Shown here: positions 36,201-38,814 of the stretch, piece by piece
How positions within the stretch are numbered: the first letter of the stretch is position 1
Layout of the letters: every line of letters begins with the position of its first letter
DNA from: Sphaerolaimus hirsutus
Lineage: Eukaryota > Nematoda > Chromadorea > Monhysterida > Sphaerolaimidae
DNA: 64,000 nt
NCBI GenBank assembly: GCA_964036195.1
Contig: OZ038457.1
Coordinates: 23,153,147-23,217,146 of the forward strand
Reading direction: 5' to 3'
Notes under the pieces: model-generated
The model's database searches: none
What the model was told of the DNA's origin: nothing
Seen by the model: only the letters and a program-made list of their open reading frames with translations
Position numbers and translations under genes: made by a program

Positions 36201-37491
36201 AGTGGCATCGATTTTTCGTTTGCCGGGTGAAATACCCGCGATGCCCAATTTTTTCCATATCCACACTACTCAATTTTTGTTCAATTTCTAAGTGAGTATA
36301 CTCGGCGGACCGCAAAGTATGCACCCAAAATTACTTATAGGTATCTTAGTTGATCACGCGCGAGCTGGATACTTATGTACGCACTTCCACGAAAATAAAA
36401 ATATTTTAAAAAGAAAAAGGCGGAGTCGCATACAAGCAACGAATGTTTTTTCCTGAAACGTTTTTTTTGCTGGTACAATTTTCATTTTATTAACGATGAC
36501 GTCATGATGGAGTGTTTCCTTCAGTAAAACTCATAGCGTGTGGTCCGCCGAGTATACCTATGTCAATCTGCGATTGAAAAATATACCCCAAATAAAAAGA
36601 AAAAAGATTCCCCCCATATTTGGGGAGTTCCATTCCAAAAGTTCACAAGCGCCATATCCAGAAAAATCGAGTTAAGCGTGGATTTGACCTCCACATATAG
36701 TTTTTCACATTTTAGAGAAAAAAATCAGCGTTATTGTCCATTTCGTTCCCGAGATACAGTGGTACCGATTTTCAAAAAAAATCGCAATTTTCACATCGAA
36801 AGTTCACATATCCATGACCAGTCCCCTGTGAAAATCAGGACTTTCACATCAAAAATGCATAAATCCATCTCAGACCGCCGGAGTTTCATATCGAAAATGC
36901 ACATCCAAAAAATAGTTTCATTTCCAAAAGTGCACGCGTGCTTCGGAGCGGTCGCGAAGAGCTGGCCGGAATTCCCATACAAAATAAAGTTTCATTTCCA
37001 AAAATGCATACGTGAATTTCCAAATCTATTTTGCACTTTGAATCAAATATGCGTGTATATTTTGATCTGAAAATGTAGGCAGAGGTAGTTTTAGTAACGG
37101 GCTTTGCAGTCGTGTAATTCGTTTTTGCCTACGATGCACCGTTACGAAGTTATTTAACATTTAATTTAAAATGTTCTGATTTATTCCCAATTTTGGGTGA
37201 TTTACATAATCTGACATAACCCCCTAAATATTTCCCGACCAACAAAATTTGTGGTTACAAAAATTGTAGAGAAATGTCGGATCTATCTGAAAAGTTCAAG
37301 GCAAGCTTTGTCGCCCAAACATAGTGCCGTCGGGCCGTCACCAAACTTTAAAATGCGATTTTGAAAATTGTGGATATATGCGTTTTTGAAATGAAACTCC
37401 CTATTTGAGCTCACTGTAAAATTTACATTTTGTTTTATTCGTAGATGATGAAATCCGGACTCCAGCTACCGGCTCCACGGCCGGAAATTGA
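130..37491 (+). CDS. Myo18: Myosin XVIII heavy chain, 3' part of gene (25 exons)
   Basis: Unconventional class XVIII myosin, an actin-associated motor-like protein usually linked to actomyosin and Golgi organisation. The predicted protein collinearly matches the family: rear half of the motor, the lever with one IQ-like segment (LQALCRRYLAQRKLQTLQ), the neck block NWPWWRLY, then about 700 residues of coiled coil ending in ADLKLAMRRIDNLQ and an acidic Ser-rich tip (CDSSSDEDD). Exons: 130-282, 744-890, 2502-2721, 2923-3003, 3284-3423, 3763-3924, 4271-4463, 6273-6498, 7904-8133, 8553-8681, 9236-9379, 12037-12198, 12653-12806, 13223-13496, 13874-13997, 14421-14573, 14974-15132, 15602-15753, 31101-31225, 32363-32505, 33229-33381, 34059-34267, 34845-35046, 35365-35500, probably 37445-37491. 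All phases agree and the joined frame is open. The P-loop and start lie upstream of the window. The usual switch II Asp is missing (see exon 2502-2721). Confidence 0.93.
332..418. mobile_element. 87-bp hAT-type miniature element
   Basis: Starts TAGGGTTCAAACGATATC and ends in the inverse GTCGTTTGAACCCTA. The inside is only TCGATAT repeats. Flanks CTTTGATA and CTTAGATA match 7 of 8, a typical 8-bp hAT target duplication. It lies in a Myo18 intron. A longer relative with the same left end is at 16074-16240. Confidence 0.8.
744..890 (+). CDS. Myo18: Myo18 exon, motor domain
   Basis: Acceptor ctccgcag, donor accg|gtgtgt, phase 2 in and out. Codes for DRLKVTERVGTGTDALHAFV then YRELFCALVHLLNR, the relay-adjacent helix of the motor (family form is YSELFTLLVSLVNR). 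Confidence 0.9.
1000..1335. repeat. GTCAACTGAC palindromic element with minisatellite core
   Basis: The ends are related to GGCGCTACACACTGGCTGTCAA in inverse orientation. From 1167 to 1285 the unit gtcaactgacccgtcaactg repeats about ten times with small changes. A relative with the same ends lies at 15995-16362. It fills part of a Myo18 intron. Confidence 0.65.
1349..2456. mobile_element. hAT-type element with TTTTCCG arms
   Basis: Termini TAGGGTGTCAAATTTCCG and its inverse TTTTTGACACCCTA, flanked by a perfect 8-bp duplication CACACAAC (1341-1348 and 2457-2464). Both arms are degenerate TTTTCCG/CCGGCA repeats. The core carries an antisense BEL/Pao fragment. Confidence 0.9.
1590..2140 (-). 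pseudogene. Degenerate BEL/Pao retrotransposon pol fragment
   Basis: On the minus strand two broken frames resemble the Pao reverse transcriptase C-terminal part and the A17-peptidase-adjacent region: IYVNNFIMSVTNEVEALELY, FNQCSMNMREWLSNS, then SAYDPIGFTAPVSLTLK. The catalytic Y-x-D-D reads Y-V-N-N, so both Asp residues are lost. It has frameshifts and no LTRs and lies inside the hAT element 1349-2456, so it is a captured, dead fragment. Confidence 0.8.
2502..2721 (+). CDS. Myo18: Myo18 exon, switch II region
   Basis: Acceptor attcccgcag, donor gagaag|gtttgt, phase 2 in and phase 0 out. The strand that normally carries switch II reads IGVLCVPGVQCG. The Asp of the usual D-x-P-G is replaced by Cys-Val, so a residue needed for ATP hydrolysis appears to be lost. 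The rest (FTDLVYNYANERVHMLFHQ) matches the relay helix. Confidence 0.92.
2923..3003 (+). CDS. Myo18: Myo18 exon, motor domain
   Basis: Acceptor gccgcag, donor gaactg|gtcagt, phase 0 both sides, 27 codons. Codes for VEVDLEEPDRSPQPLVELID, the acidic surface segment after the relay helix. Confidence 0.88.
3027..3243. mobile_element. GTTGAC palindromic miniature element
   Basis: Long inverse ends ACACACACTAGTTGACATCG and the reverse CAACTAGTGTGTGGGC. It fills most of the Myo18 intron 3004-3283. Related copies or parts are at 9127-9195, 12985-13090, 15786-15990 and 28031-28290. Confidence 0.75.
3284..3423 (+). CDS. Myo18: Myo18 exon, motor domain
   Basis: Acceptor acgaacag, donor cagca|gtgggt, leaving phase 2. 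Codes for EKRGILWMLDEESVFPGASD and FLERIFAHNA, equal to the LLWLLEEE..PGASEDTLLERLF block of the family. Confidence 0.9.
3763..3924 (+). CDS. Myo18: Myo18 exon, motor domain
   Basis: Acceptor actgcacag, donor cctg|gtgcgg. Codes for FKLRHCNGTVPVAYDVTDWV; the YDVTDW motif is the myosin Y-N-V-T-G-W strand of the lower 50-kDa domain. Confidence 0.91.
4271..4463 (+). CDS. Myo18: Myo18 exon, motor domain (loop 2 region)
   Basis: Acceptor aaaacacag, donor agact|gtgagt, phase 2 in, 0 out. Codes for SSLFSLLRPGGVAGAAGDWS then a Gly/Ala-rich loop and KRRSYPALAMLQT, the actin-binding loop 2 region and the helix that follows it. Confidence 0.9.
4464..6272. other. Myo18 intron, mostly without recognised features
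   Basis: A 1.8 kb AT-rich intron. It holds an imperfect foldback at about 4562-4733 (arms with gagtactcataaatc and its inverse) and a short CCCGACCCGAACC block at 6180-6243. I see no gene in the rest. Confidence 0.6.
6273..6498 (+). CDS. Myo18: Myo18 exon, motor domain
   Basis: Acceptor ccctcccag, donor attgg|gtaggt, phase 0 in, 1 out. Codes for DCLIETIRRVDRIHFVHCVS, the I..T..HFV.C helix of all myosin motors. The variable loop and NVVMLRNQIVAIQLTDSVR follow. The GC-rich exon starts 30 bp after a degenerate CCCGAACCCGAC repeat. Confidence 0.92.
6720..7359. mobile_element. 640-bp inverted-repeat element, copy 1
   Basis: Ends GAGGCGTCCAATTCTAAAAG and the inverse CTTTTAGAATTAGACGCCTC. Flanking AACT on both sides suggests a 4-bp target duplication. 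The motif CGACAAGTCC recurs inside many times. The second copy at 24365-25004 has the same length and opposite orientation. No coding capacity. Confidence 0.85.
7904..8133 (+). CDS. Myo18: Myo18 exon, converter
   Basis: Acceptor atgctcag, donor agtcag|gttcgg. Codes for YPERLGFAEFRRRFECLLP, the GYP....F.EF..R+..L converter signature. A Ser/Asp/Gly-rich insert follows, then LLAYLQLNPNDYRVGLSQ. Confidence 0.93.
8553..8681 (+). CDS. Myo18: Myo18 exon, lever/IQ region
   Basis: Acceptor cacgcag, donor ttgcag|gtaagg, phase 0, 43 codons. Codes for VLLRSELLTRLEDMRDTRL and the IQ-like LQALCRRYLAQRKLQTLQ, a probable light-chain or calmodulin site. Confidence 0.92.
9236..9379 (+). CDS. Myo18: Myo18 exon, neck-to-tail junction
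   Basis: Acceptor ccctcgcag, donor gatcag|gtgagc, 48 codons. Codes for VQQRAVRCIQRNISKYAAV then NWPWWRLYVRVLPLV, the invariant W-P-W-W junction before the coiled coil. Confidence 0.93.
9537..9752. mobile_element. GTTGAC palindromic element with intact CTG target site
   Basis: Inverse ends GGCCCACCCACTAGTTGACA and TGTCAACTAGTGTGTGGGC. The site caactggtctgtgtcaact at 9566-9584 is the empty counterpart of the place where a family B introner sits at 27627-27856. Confidence 0.75.
10198..11252. mobile_element. hAT-type element with CGGTTC arms
   Basis: Termini TAGGGTTGGGAATTTCG and GGGTTCCCAACCCTA, flanked by a perfect 8-bp duplication TTGGATGG (10190-10197, 11253-11260). The arms are degenerate CGGTTCCGGTTC repeats. 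A TA-flanked miniature element (10390-10769) is nested inside. It has no transposase frame. Confidence 0.9.
10390..10769. mobile_element. TA-flanked miniature element (CCGTATT family)
   Basis: Inverse ends close to CCGTATTTCCTCGAATTACC and GAGGAAATATGG, bounded by TA, with G/C-run subterminal stretches. Nested in the hAT element 10198-11252. Confidence 0.75.
11640..11950. repeat. Diverged ATAGATAG-family repeat
   Basis: Contains tagatagctaaagaattttg and related pieces of the ATAGATAG hAT family (compare 28906-30114 and 35546-36042), too diverged to set ends. It lies just before the Myo18 exon at 12037. Confidence 0.45.
12037..12198 (+). CDS. Myo18: Myo18 exon, coiled-coil tail
   Basis: Acceptor ttcccccag, donor gaacag|gtgggt, 54 codons, phase 0. 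Heptad-rich: ELRLQCDKLQSKLAGAQADL. Confidence 0.9.
12267..12398. mobile_element. Introner-like element, family A, in a Myo18 intron
   Basis: Foldback with ends GAGCGGTCCCGCACCGTGTA and the inverse GGGTTCGGGACTGACAC, flanked by CAG on the left and CTG on the right. It lies within an existing intron, so it is not itself an intron boundary here. Confidence 0.75.
12653..12806 (+). CDS. Myo18: Myo18 exon, coiled-coil tail
   Basis: Acceptor atccatgcag, donor aatg|gttggt, phase 1 out. Codes for ESARRLQLEHENREVLARSQ and on to NGVDAEN. More AT-rich than neighbouring exons. Confidence 0.85.
13223..13496 (+). CDS. Myo18: Myo18 exon, coiled-coil tail (longest)
   Basis: A C-rich tract ends in acceptor cag; donor aaaag|gtgggg, phase 1 in, 2 out. 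Codes for DDDMVRQLRQQLEALVKDHQ through LEKKQKR, matching the conserved E-L-E-K-K-Q-R-R block. Confidence 0.92.
13874..13997 (+). CDS. Myo18: Myo18 exon, coiled-coil tail
   Basis: Acceptor cctctcag, donor cttcag|gtgagc. Codes for FDGELQAAVAEAESVRAQRD, corresponding to R-F-D-S-E-L in the family. Confidence 0.91.
14243..14316 (+). tRNA. tRNA-like sequence, probably pseudogene or SINE head
   Basis: It folds as a cloverleaf of normal size: acceptor arm CTCCTGG/CCAGGGC, perfect T arm CCGGG-TTCGAGT-CCCGG, and anticodon stem TTTAC/GTGAA with 7-base loop ACGCTCA (apparent anticodon GCT). Faults are a mismatched first acceptor pair, two broken D-stem pairs, C instead of T at position 33, and no long variable arm although GCT would be a serine type. 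A-box-like and B-box-like (GGTTCGAGTCCC) promoter elements are present. Confidence 0.6.
14421..14573 (+). CDS. Myo18: Myo18 exon, coiled-coil tail
   Basis: Acceptor cttattag, donor gatcag|gtgcca, 51 codons. Codes for ESSEQLEAVQCELEAARRAP onward to LEAKLADQ. The following intron is packed with family A introner repeats. Confidence 0.9.
14574..14973. mobile_element. Myo18 intron built from family A introner repeats
   Basis: The whole intron starts CAG|GTGCCATC and ends GTGCCCGCAG|. Its body is a run of the family A internal unit (cATGCAAAGTGTcAAAAGTCATGTAAAATG), repeated about ten times with variation. The unit order suggests tandem growth of an introner. The inverse ends are poor, so an older intron invaded by the repeat is also possible. 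Confidence 0.6.
14974..15132 (+). CDS. Myo18: Myo18 exon, coiled-coil tail
   Basis: Acceptor gcccgcag, donor accagg|gtcagt, 53 codons. Codes for EEELDDLAGRCHQQEATVTK, equal to the D-Q-E-E-E-L-D-E-Q-A-G block of the family. Confidence 0.92.
15602..15753 (+). CDS. Myo18: Myo18 exon, coiled-coil tail
   Basis: Acceptor ttttatcag, donor agacg|gtgcgt, phase 2 out. Codes for VRQLEQQLEDELEEKRRLAR and LLDEGATEATLR. The next exon is 15.3 kb away, and the CG|A junction gives R-D-L as expected. Confidence 0.91.
15754..16509. other. 5' part of the 15.3 kb Myo18 intron, repeats only
   Basis: Holds a GTTGAC element (about 15786-15990), then an element with ends GGCGCCATTGACC.../...GTGTGTAGCGCC (15995-16362) interrupted by TCGATAT repeats (16074-16240). 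I see no coding sequence on the plus strand. Confidence 0.6.
16510..16878 (-). CDS. Receptor exon 6 (TM6, TM7, C-terminus)
   Basis: Acceptor gaatgcag follows an in-frame TGA, which fixes phase 0. Codes for HRALLNLIACHCILTILALM, then LGPSVLILSHGAMKST and a 40-residue tail ending ELYNF stop. Confidence 0.85.
   Translation of the reverse strand: MSQKVVKNFRTHRALLNLIACHCILTILALMLYFVYIYLDTDQEKAINSAFGHILGQANTSLGPSVLILSHGAMKSTFLGCTKAIKNWHNPKHRGNNQIMPSVVDSAKGVDAQQIYFELYNF
16510..18727 (-). CDS. Seven-transmembrane receptor-like protein (6 exons)
   Basis: Nested on the opposite strand inside a Myo18 intron. Exons in gene order: 18727-18623, 18421-18263, 18205-18010, 17759-17617, 17299-17141, 16878-16510; about 376 aa if it starts at MCNRTIEL (MAGHESEM is the next Met). 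Predicted helices: TM1 ILSILGILANCALIWVALK with the A-N typical of rhodopsin-like TM1; TM2 FVSLAVSFQVWAVFQLIL; TM3 YCMTIFVVAIFALHRIIF, where ALHR takes the place of D-R-Y; TM4 ATALPWLLGWLWNVHKVI; TM5 IAALTLIIISAGSLGAHLY; TM6 LNLIACHCILTILALMLYF; TM7 LGPSVLILSHGAMKSTFLGC, without N-P-x-x-Y. It is a divergent class-A-like or chemosensory-type receptor; no ligand can be inferred. Introns 1 and 4 are introner elements. Confidence 0.82.
17141..17299 (-). CDS. Receptor exon 5 (TM5)
   Basis: Acceptor acggcaccag. Codes for IAALTLIIISAGSLGAHLYT and a basic intracellular loop. Donor TTA|gtatcg keeps the frame with exon 6; the stronger-looking AG|gttagt four bases earlier does not. Confidence 0.75.
17300..17616 (-). 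mobile_element. Introner, family B, forming receptor intron 4
   Basis: On the gene strand it begins [CAG]GTGCCAGTGCCGCAAGTG and ends CGCAAAACGGCAC-like AAACGGCAC[CAG], a CAG duplication on both sides. The body is a foldback of GAAGTGAAATGGCAAAAGCG units. The duplicated CAG provides CAG|GT at the donor and CAG| at the acceptor, and the junction falls between codons D-Q and I-A in TM5. Confidence 0.85.
17617..17759 (-). CDS. Receptor exon 4 (TM4, second extracellular loop)
   Basis: Acceptor cccgaacag, donor CGACCAG|GTGCCAGTGCC. Codes for ALPWLLGWLWNVHKVIEFAV and an Arg/Cys-containing loop ending in KLYDQ. Confidence 0.85.
18010..18205 (-). CDS. Receptor exon 3 (TM3, TM4 start)
   Basis: Acceptor ccttttcag, donor caacg|ggttag, phase 0 in, 1 out. 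Codes for HLVPVSQYCMTIFVVAIFAL, HRIIF and the second intracellular loop. Confidence 0.85.
18263..18421 (-). CDS. Receptor exon 2 (TM1 end, TM2)
   Basis: Acceptor ccccccag, donor cttatg|gttagc, 53 codons, phase 0. Begins IWVALKTK, completing TM1, then VSLAVSFQVWAVFQLILSGY. Confidence 0.85.
18422..18622 (-). mobile_element. Introner, family A, forming receptor intron 1
   Basis: On the gene strand it begins [CTG]GTGCCAGTCCCAGACCCTGT and ends ACAGGGTCTGGGACTGCCCC[CAG]. The inverse ends of about 30 bp (through TGTAAAATG) are nearly perfect. It lies exactly between codons inside TM1 (ANCAL|IWVAL), so the 201 bp are the complete intron. Confidence 0.88.
18623..18727 (-). CDS. Receptor exon 1 (N-terminus, TM1 first half)
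   Basis: Met after an in-frame TAG; 35 codons, phase 0, ends GCGCTG|GTGCCAG. Codes for MVSASILSILGILANCAL. TM1 continues directly in the next exon. Confidence 0.8.
19555..19971. mobile_element. TA-flanked miniature element (CCGTATT family)
   Basis: Inverse ends CCGTATTTCCTCGAAATACC and GGTATTTCGAGGAAATACGG, bounded by TA. G-runs and C-runs lie next to both ends. Confidence 0.85.
20478..21139. mobile_element. hAT-type element, AACGTTTTTT family, copy 1
   Basis: Ends TTGAGTTGGAAAAAAACG and CATCGGCCAACCCTA with 8-bp duplication GTAGTAAC (20470-20477, 21140-21147). About 90 percent identical through the core to 29253-29956. The core includes gatatgcc-type unique sequence but no long frame. Confidence 0.85.
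21256..21436. mobile_element. TA-flanked miniature element (CCGTATT family)
   Basis: Inverse ends CCGTATTACCTCGAATTATC and GGTATTTCGAGGTAATACGG bounded by TA; almost the whole 181 bp pairs with itself. Confidence 0.85.
22874..24060. mobile_element. hAT-type element with GGCGCTT arms
   Basis: Ends TAGTGATGTAAAAGCGCCA and the inverse GGTGCTTTTTACATCACTA, with a perfect 8-bp duplication CATGTGAC (22866-22873, 24061-24068). Both 200-bp arms are degenerate GGCGCTTGGCGCC repeats. A TA-flanked element sits inside at 23431-23731. Frames through the arms give W-R-L-A-P repeats and are not genes. Confidence 0.92.
23431..23731. mobile_element. TA-flanked miniature element (diverged)
   Basis: Inverse ends CCGTATTTCCTCGAAATACA and GTATTTCAAGGAAATATGG. 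Nested in the hAT element 22874-24060. Confidence 0.65.
24365..25004. mobile_element. 640-bp inverted-repeat element, copy 2
   Basis: Ends GAGGCGTCTAATTCTAAAAG and CTTTTAGAATTGGACGCCTT; AATT flanks both sides. It is the reverse-oriented partner of 6720-7359, same length and highly similar throughout. Confidence 0.85.
25765..26099. mobile_element. hAT-type element with GGAAA arms
   Basis: Ends TAGGGTGTCAACAAAAACTT and GAAAGTTGACACCCTA; the arms are GCGGAAA/TTTGCAGAAAT repeats. Related to 1349-2456 and 40698-41955. I see no clear target duplication. Confidence 0.7.
26299..26439 (+). CDS. Orphan coding exon of unknown protein
   Basis: After acceptor atactgcag the frame codes for 46 residues: LDWRDACEGLDDMQCADQRR and more, ending KLDEWMKTAEAIVP stop. 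The TGA is immediately followed by an AATAAA polyadenylation signal (TGAATAAA). It looks like a genuine last exon. It does not fit Myo18 by phase or sequence. An upstream piece after a degenerate introner end (26167, MGMRNHRCVRQMNKSFATT) might belong to it. Family unknown. Confidence 0.4.
   Translation: MDWRDACEGLDDMQCADQRRESELRDHTALREKLDEWMKTAEAIVP
27598..28030. mobile_element. GTTGAC palindromic element carrying a nested introner
   Basis: Left part agttgacacatgtgcatcaa and right part through cagttggcacacgtgtg match the intact relative 9537-9752. The two halves are separated by a family B introner (27627-27856). A third relative follows at 28031-28290. Confidence 0.75.
27627..27856. mobile_element. 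Introner, family B, with proven CTG target duplication
   Basis: 230-bp foldback with ends ATGCCAGTTCCGCAAAATGA and GCGGAACTGGCCC, flanked by CTG on both sides (27624-27626, 27857-27859). The host repeat has only one CTG at the matching point of its relative at 9569-9571, so the second CTG is the insertion duplication. Confidence 0.88.
28906..30114. mobile_element. hAT-type element with ATAGATAG arms
   Basis: Ends CAGGGGTCTCCAGGATTTTG and GGAGACCCCTG; perfect 8-bp duplication GATCTAAC (28898-28905, 30115-30122). Interrupted by the hAT element 29253-29956. Reverse partner at 35546-36042; fragments at 33825-34015 and 34283-34448. Confidence 0.9.
29253..29956. mobile_element. hAT-type element, AACGTTTTTT family, copy 2 (nested)
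   Basis: Ends TAGGGTTGGAAAAAAAACG and CATCGGCCAACCCTA, with 8-bp duplication GATAGATA made from the host repeat (29245-29252, 29957-29964). It inserted after the ATAGATAG element, giving the relative age. Confidence 0.9.
30627..30866. mobile_element. GTGAAAACT palindromic miniature element
   Basis: Ends CACACACTAGTTTTCACCGT and the inverse ACGGTGAAAACTAGTGTGTG. Relatives at 40999-41640 and 45600-45839. Confidence 0.8.
31101..31225 (+). CDS. Myo18: Myo18 exon, coiled-coil tail
   Basis: Acceptor cacatgtcag, donor gcgg|gtgagc, phase 2 in, 1 out. Codes for DLRRTRALLRDAQRVIEQLR and APSKGLLKQLRNQLEDAD, a near-exact match to the K-R-T-K-A-L-L...A-P-S-K family block. It lies after the receptor gene and many repeats. 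Confidence 0.93.
31364..32140. mobile_element. 780-bp dispersed repeat, copy 1
   Basis: Starts GGAGTTCCATTCCAAAAG and ends with the partial inverse TTTTTGGAATGATACTCCCC. Highly similar over its full length to 36622-37401 in the same orientation. The frames inside are short and shared only because of the repeat. Confidence 0.8.
32363..32505 (+). CDS. Myo18: Myo18 exon, coiled-coil tail
   Basis: Acceptor cccgtgcag, donor attcag|gtgggg, phase 1 in, 0 out. Codes for RLAAVKAKQRAESDIVELRG and RERGNIQ. Confidence 0.91.
33229..33381 (+). CDS. Myo18: Myo18 exon, coiled-coil tail
   Basis: Acceptor ctccctcccag, donor caggag|gtgggg, 51 codons. Codes for LEEVRYEYEELCKKYKAQVQ, the E-L-x-K-K-x-K-A-x-V-x-Q-A-S stretch of the family. 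Confidence 0.92.
33825..34015. repeat. Fragment of the ATAGATAG hAT family
   Basis: Contains agatagataaataaatatctg, a G-run and gatagctggagcg. It lies directly before the Myo18 exon at 34059. The ends are eroded. Confidence 0.5.
34059..34267 (+). CDS. Myo18: Myo18 exon, coiled-coil tail
   Basis: Acceptor ccttacgcag, donor ggccag|gtgcgt, phase 0 in, 2 out. Codes for ARMRDLEAKLECEATQRTAA, matching A-K-I-R-E-L-E-T-R-L-E-F-E-R-T-Q. Confidence 0.92.
34283..34448. repeat. Short ATAGATAG-family derivative
   Basis: From ccagggggattctagattttg to ccctaggagactcctg, with C-runs, starting about 15 bases after a Myo18 donor. Flanks carry agagggcacc on both sides, so it is probably an internally deleted copy. 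Confidence 0.6.
34845..35046 (+). CDS. Myo18: Myo18 exon, coiled-coil tail
   Basis: Acceptor aaatcacag, donor ttgcag|gtgggt. Phase 2 entry chooses this acceptor over the upstream tgtgtag. Codes for RDELGRLAESSEAAERRCAE and ADLKLAMRRIDNLQ, the last strongly conserved coil segment. Confidence 0.92.
35365..35500 (+). CDS. Myo18: Myo18 exon, acidic C-terminal region
   Basis: Acceptor cgtactcag, donor gagatc|gtgagt, phase 0 in, 1 out. Codes for AALQDELECDSSSDEDD and a Ser/Pro tail. If not spliced, translation reads on for only seven codons (EFSSLIG) to a stop at 35524-35526, an alternative end. Confidence 0.9.
35546..36042. mobile_element. hAT-type element with ATAGATAG arms, reverse copy
   Basis: Ends CAGGCGACTCCTAGGGGG and GGCCAAAATCTTGGCGACCCCTG; perfect 8-bp duplication GAAGAAAG (35538-35545, 36043-36050). 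Reverse complement of 28906-30114 without the nested insertion. Confidence 0.9.
36043..36621. other. Myo18 last intron, no gene seen
   Basis: AT-rich. It includes two GTATACTCGGCGGACC-type sites (near 36296-36311 and 36541-36556) that also occur at 33600-33760 and 49940-49955; I cannot assign them. Confidence 0.4.
36622..37401. mobile_element. 780-bp dispersed repeat, copy 2
   Basis: Same orientation and almost full-length match to 31364-32140, starting GGGAGTTCCATTCCAAAAG and ending TTTTTGAAATGAAACTCCC. Confidence 0.8.
37445..37491 (+). CDS. Myo18: Probable last coding exon of Myo18
   Basis: After acceptor ttattcgtag, phase 1 joining gives HDEIRTPATGSTAGN and then TGA. This is inferred only from the fitting phase and a plausible polar tail; no homologous block is recognisable. 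The same bases also open a 193-codon frame in another phase that I regard as a shadow. Confidence 0.4.
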
Positions 37492-37676
37492 AGCTCGCCG
37501 ACAACAAAAAAGCCAGAAACACACATTTCCAATACCCAACTGTGTTTTTTTCCCTGTCGAATCAGTATTCGGTTCTGCTATTTCCATGTTGTTGTTTTTT
37601 GTGGCAATTCCATTCATATTATTGTGCAGTTTTTGTCGCGACTTTGCCGAAAATAATGGATCGCTGTTATATTTAG

Positions 37677-38000
37677 GTACAGTTTACATTTGCACACTTG
37701 AGTATCGCACTGATTTTCTACGACATTGCAGCTTACTGGTTGTGTTTGCAGTTGTCACTCGCAGACCCTGTAAAATGTCATGTAATGCCATTTTCAGTGC
37801 ATTTTACATGACTTTAGACACTTTGCATGACAGTTTACATTTTACAGTGTCTGTGAGTGCTACAGATGCCGATGGCATTCTGCACATTTTATTGCATCAG
37901 CTTTTGCGTGACATTTTTCATTTTGGACATAGTGGGCATTTTGCAGTTTGCGTTTGCAAACGTTATTGGGTTTCGGTTGTGCAGCTCGTGTGTCTTTTAA
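37677..38000 (+). CDS. Two hydrophobic coding segments of an unidentified membrane protein
   Basis: Segment 37677-37751 (after acceptor atatttag) codes for VQFTFAHLSIALIFYDIAAY then WLCLQ. Segment 37866-38000 codes for MPMAFCTFYCISFCVTFFIL and DIVGILQFAFANVIG, then a TAA. Both look like membrane helices and are in one frame when the family A element between them, with one copy of its CAG duplication, is left out. More exons may lie upstream (VFGSAISMLLFF near 37556) or downstream. No family recognised, and it overlaps the possible Myo18 3' UTR. Confidence 0.4.
37752..37862. mobile_element. Introner-like element, family A, between membrane-protein segments
   Basis: Bounded by CAG on both sides (37749-37751, 37863-37865). 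Ends TTGTCACTCGCAGACCCTGT and CAGTGTCTGTGAGTGCTA are diverged family A termini. The first bases are TT instead of GT, so a canonical donor is missing at the expected place. Confidence 0.7.
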
Positions 38001-38814
38001 TTGTGAAGCTGCCTTCTTTGGGCTGATTCTCGACATTGACAACTAAAAGATGTGTTTCCCAGATTTGTGTAAATATAATTCGGTGATTGGGAACTAGTGA
38101 ATTGACGGCATTTGTGTATTCTGGTGCAGCGTTTTATCGATTTCTCGAGTGCGGCGGCAGTCTCGCACCCTGTAAAGTGTGAAGTAAAGTGTCAAATGTC
38201 AATTGAAAATTTAAAGGAGAAAATTTATGAATTTTTGACAATTTGTTAATTGGCAATTGGTATGACATTTTACAGTTGGCACTTTACTTTACACGTTACA
38301 CAATGCGGAACTGCCACCTGGAGCCATTCCTTTACCTGCCACGTTGCAGGTGCCACGAAGCAAGAAAGTTTTTACACTTTGGTTTCACTGGTTGACGAAA
38401 ACTGTATTTTTCGTTGACTTTGCTGTTGACTGTTTGGTACATTTTTGGTTGACACTTGAAAGCAATTGTATTTAGCTATCATTGATTCTTGATACCTGGG
38501 GCAGTCCCGGATCCTGTAAAATGCCGTGTCAAATGTCAAAGTGTAAAAAGTCATGTAAAATTCCCTGAAAATGGCAAACTTACGTTTGTTATTTTCCAGG
38601 GTATTTTACACTTTGCATGACATTTTACAGGGCATTTTTACAGGTTCTGAGATTGGCACCCGTCTTGCCGTGGAATGTTTTTACCGTGAGATCGTTCGAG
38701 AAAAAAAAAAGCGAATGGAATGAATATATGTAAATCTGAATTTGTAAATAACTTTATTTTATTTTATTTCTTTCTCGAATTCAACTGACTGTTACAGGAA
38801 TAAAAAACGCGAGC
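38001..38814. other. Intergenic or gene-remnant stretch with two introner-like elements
   Basis: Family A elements at about 38148-38315 (GCAGTCTCGCACCCTGTAAA ... AACTGCCACCTGG) and 38499-38659 (GGGCAGTCCCGGATCCTGTA ... GATTGGCAC, flanked CTG/CCG). Short frames around them (RFIDFSSA, PFLYLPRC) might be exon pieces, but I cannot join them into a gene. Confidence 0.45.

Noticed and set aside
37445..38026. 193-codon open frame starting MMKSGLQLPAPRPEIEARR
   Set aside because: It runs straight through a family A element, and its first bases read better in another phase as the Myo18 C-terminus. The downstream hydrophobic segments also use different frames. Only the part near VFGSAISMLLFF might be real.
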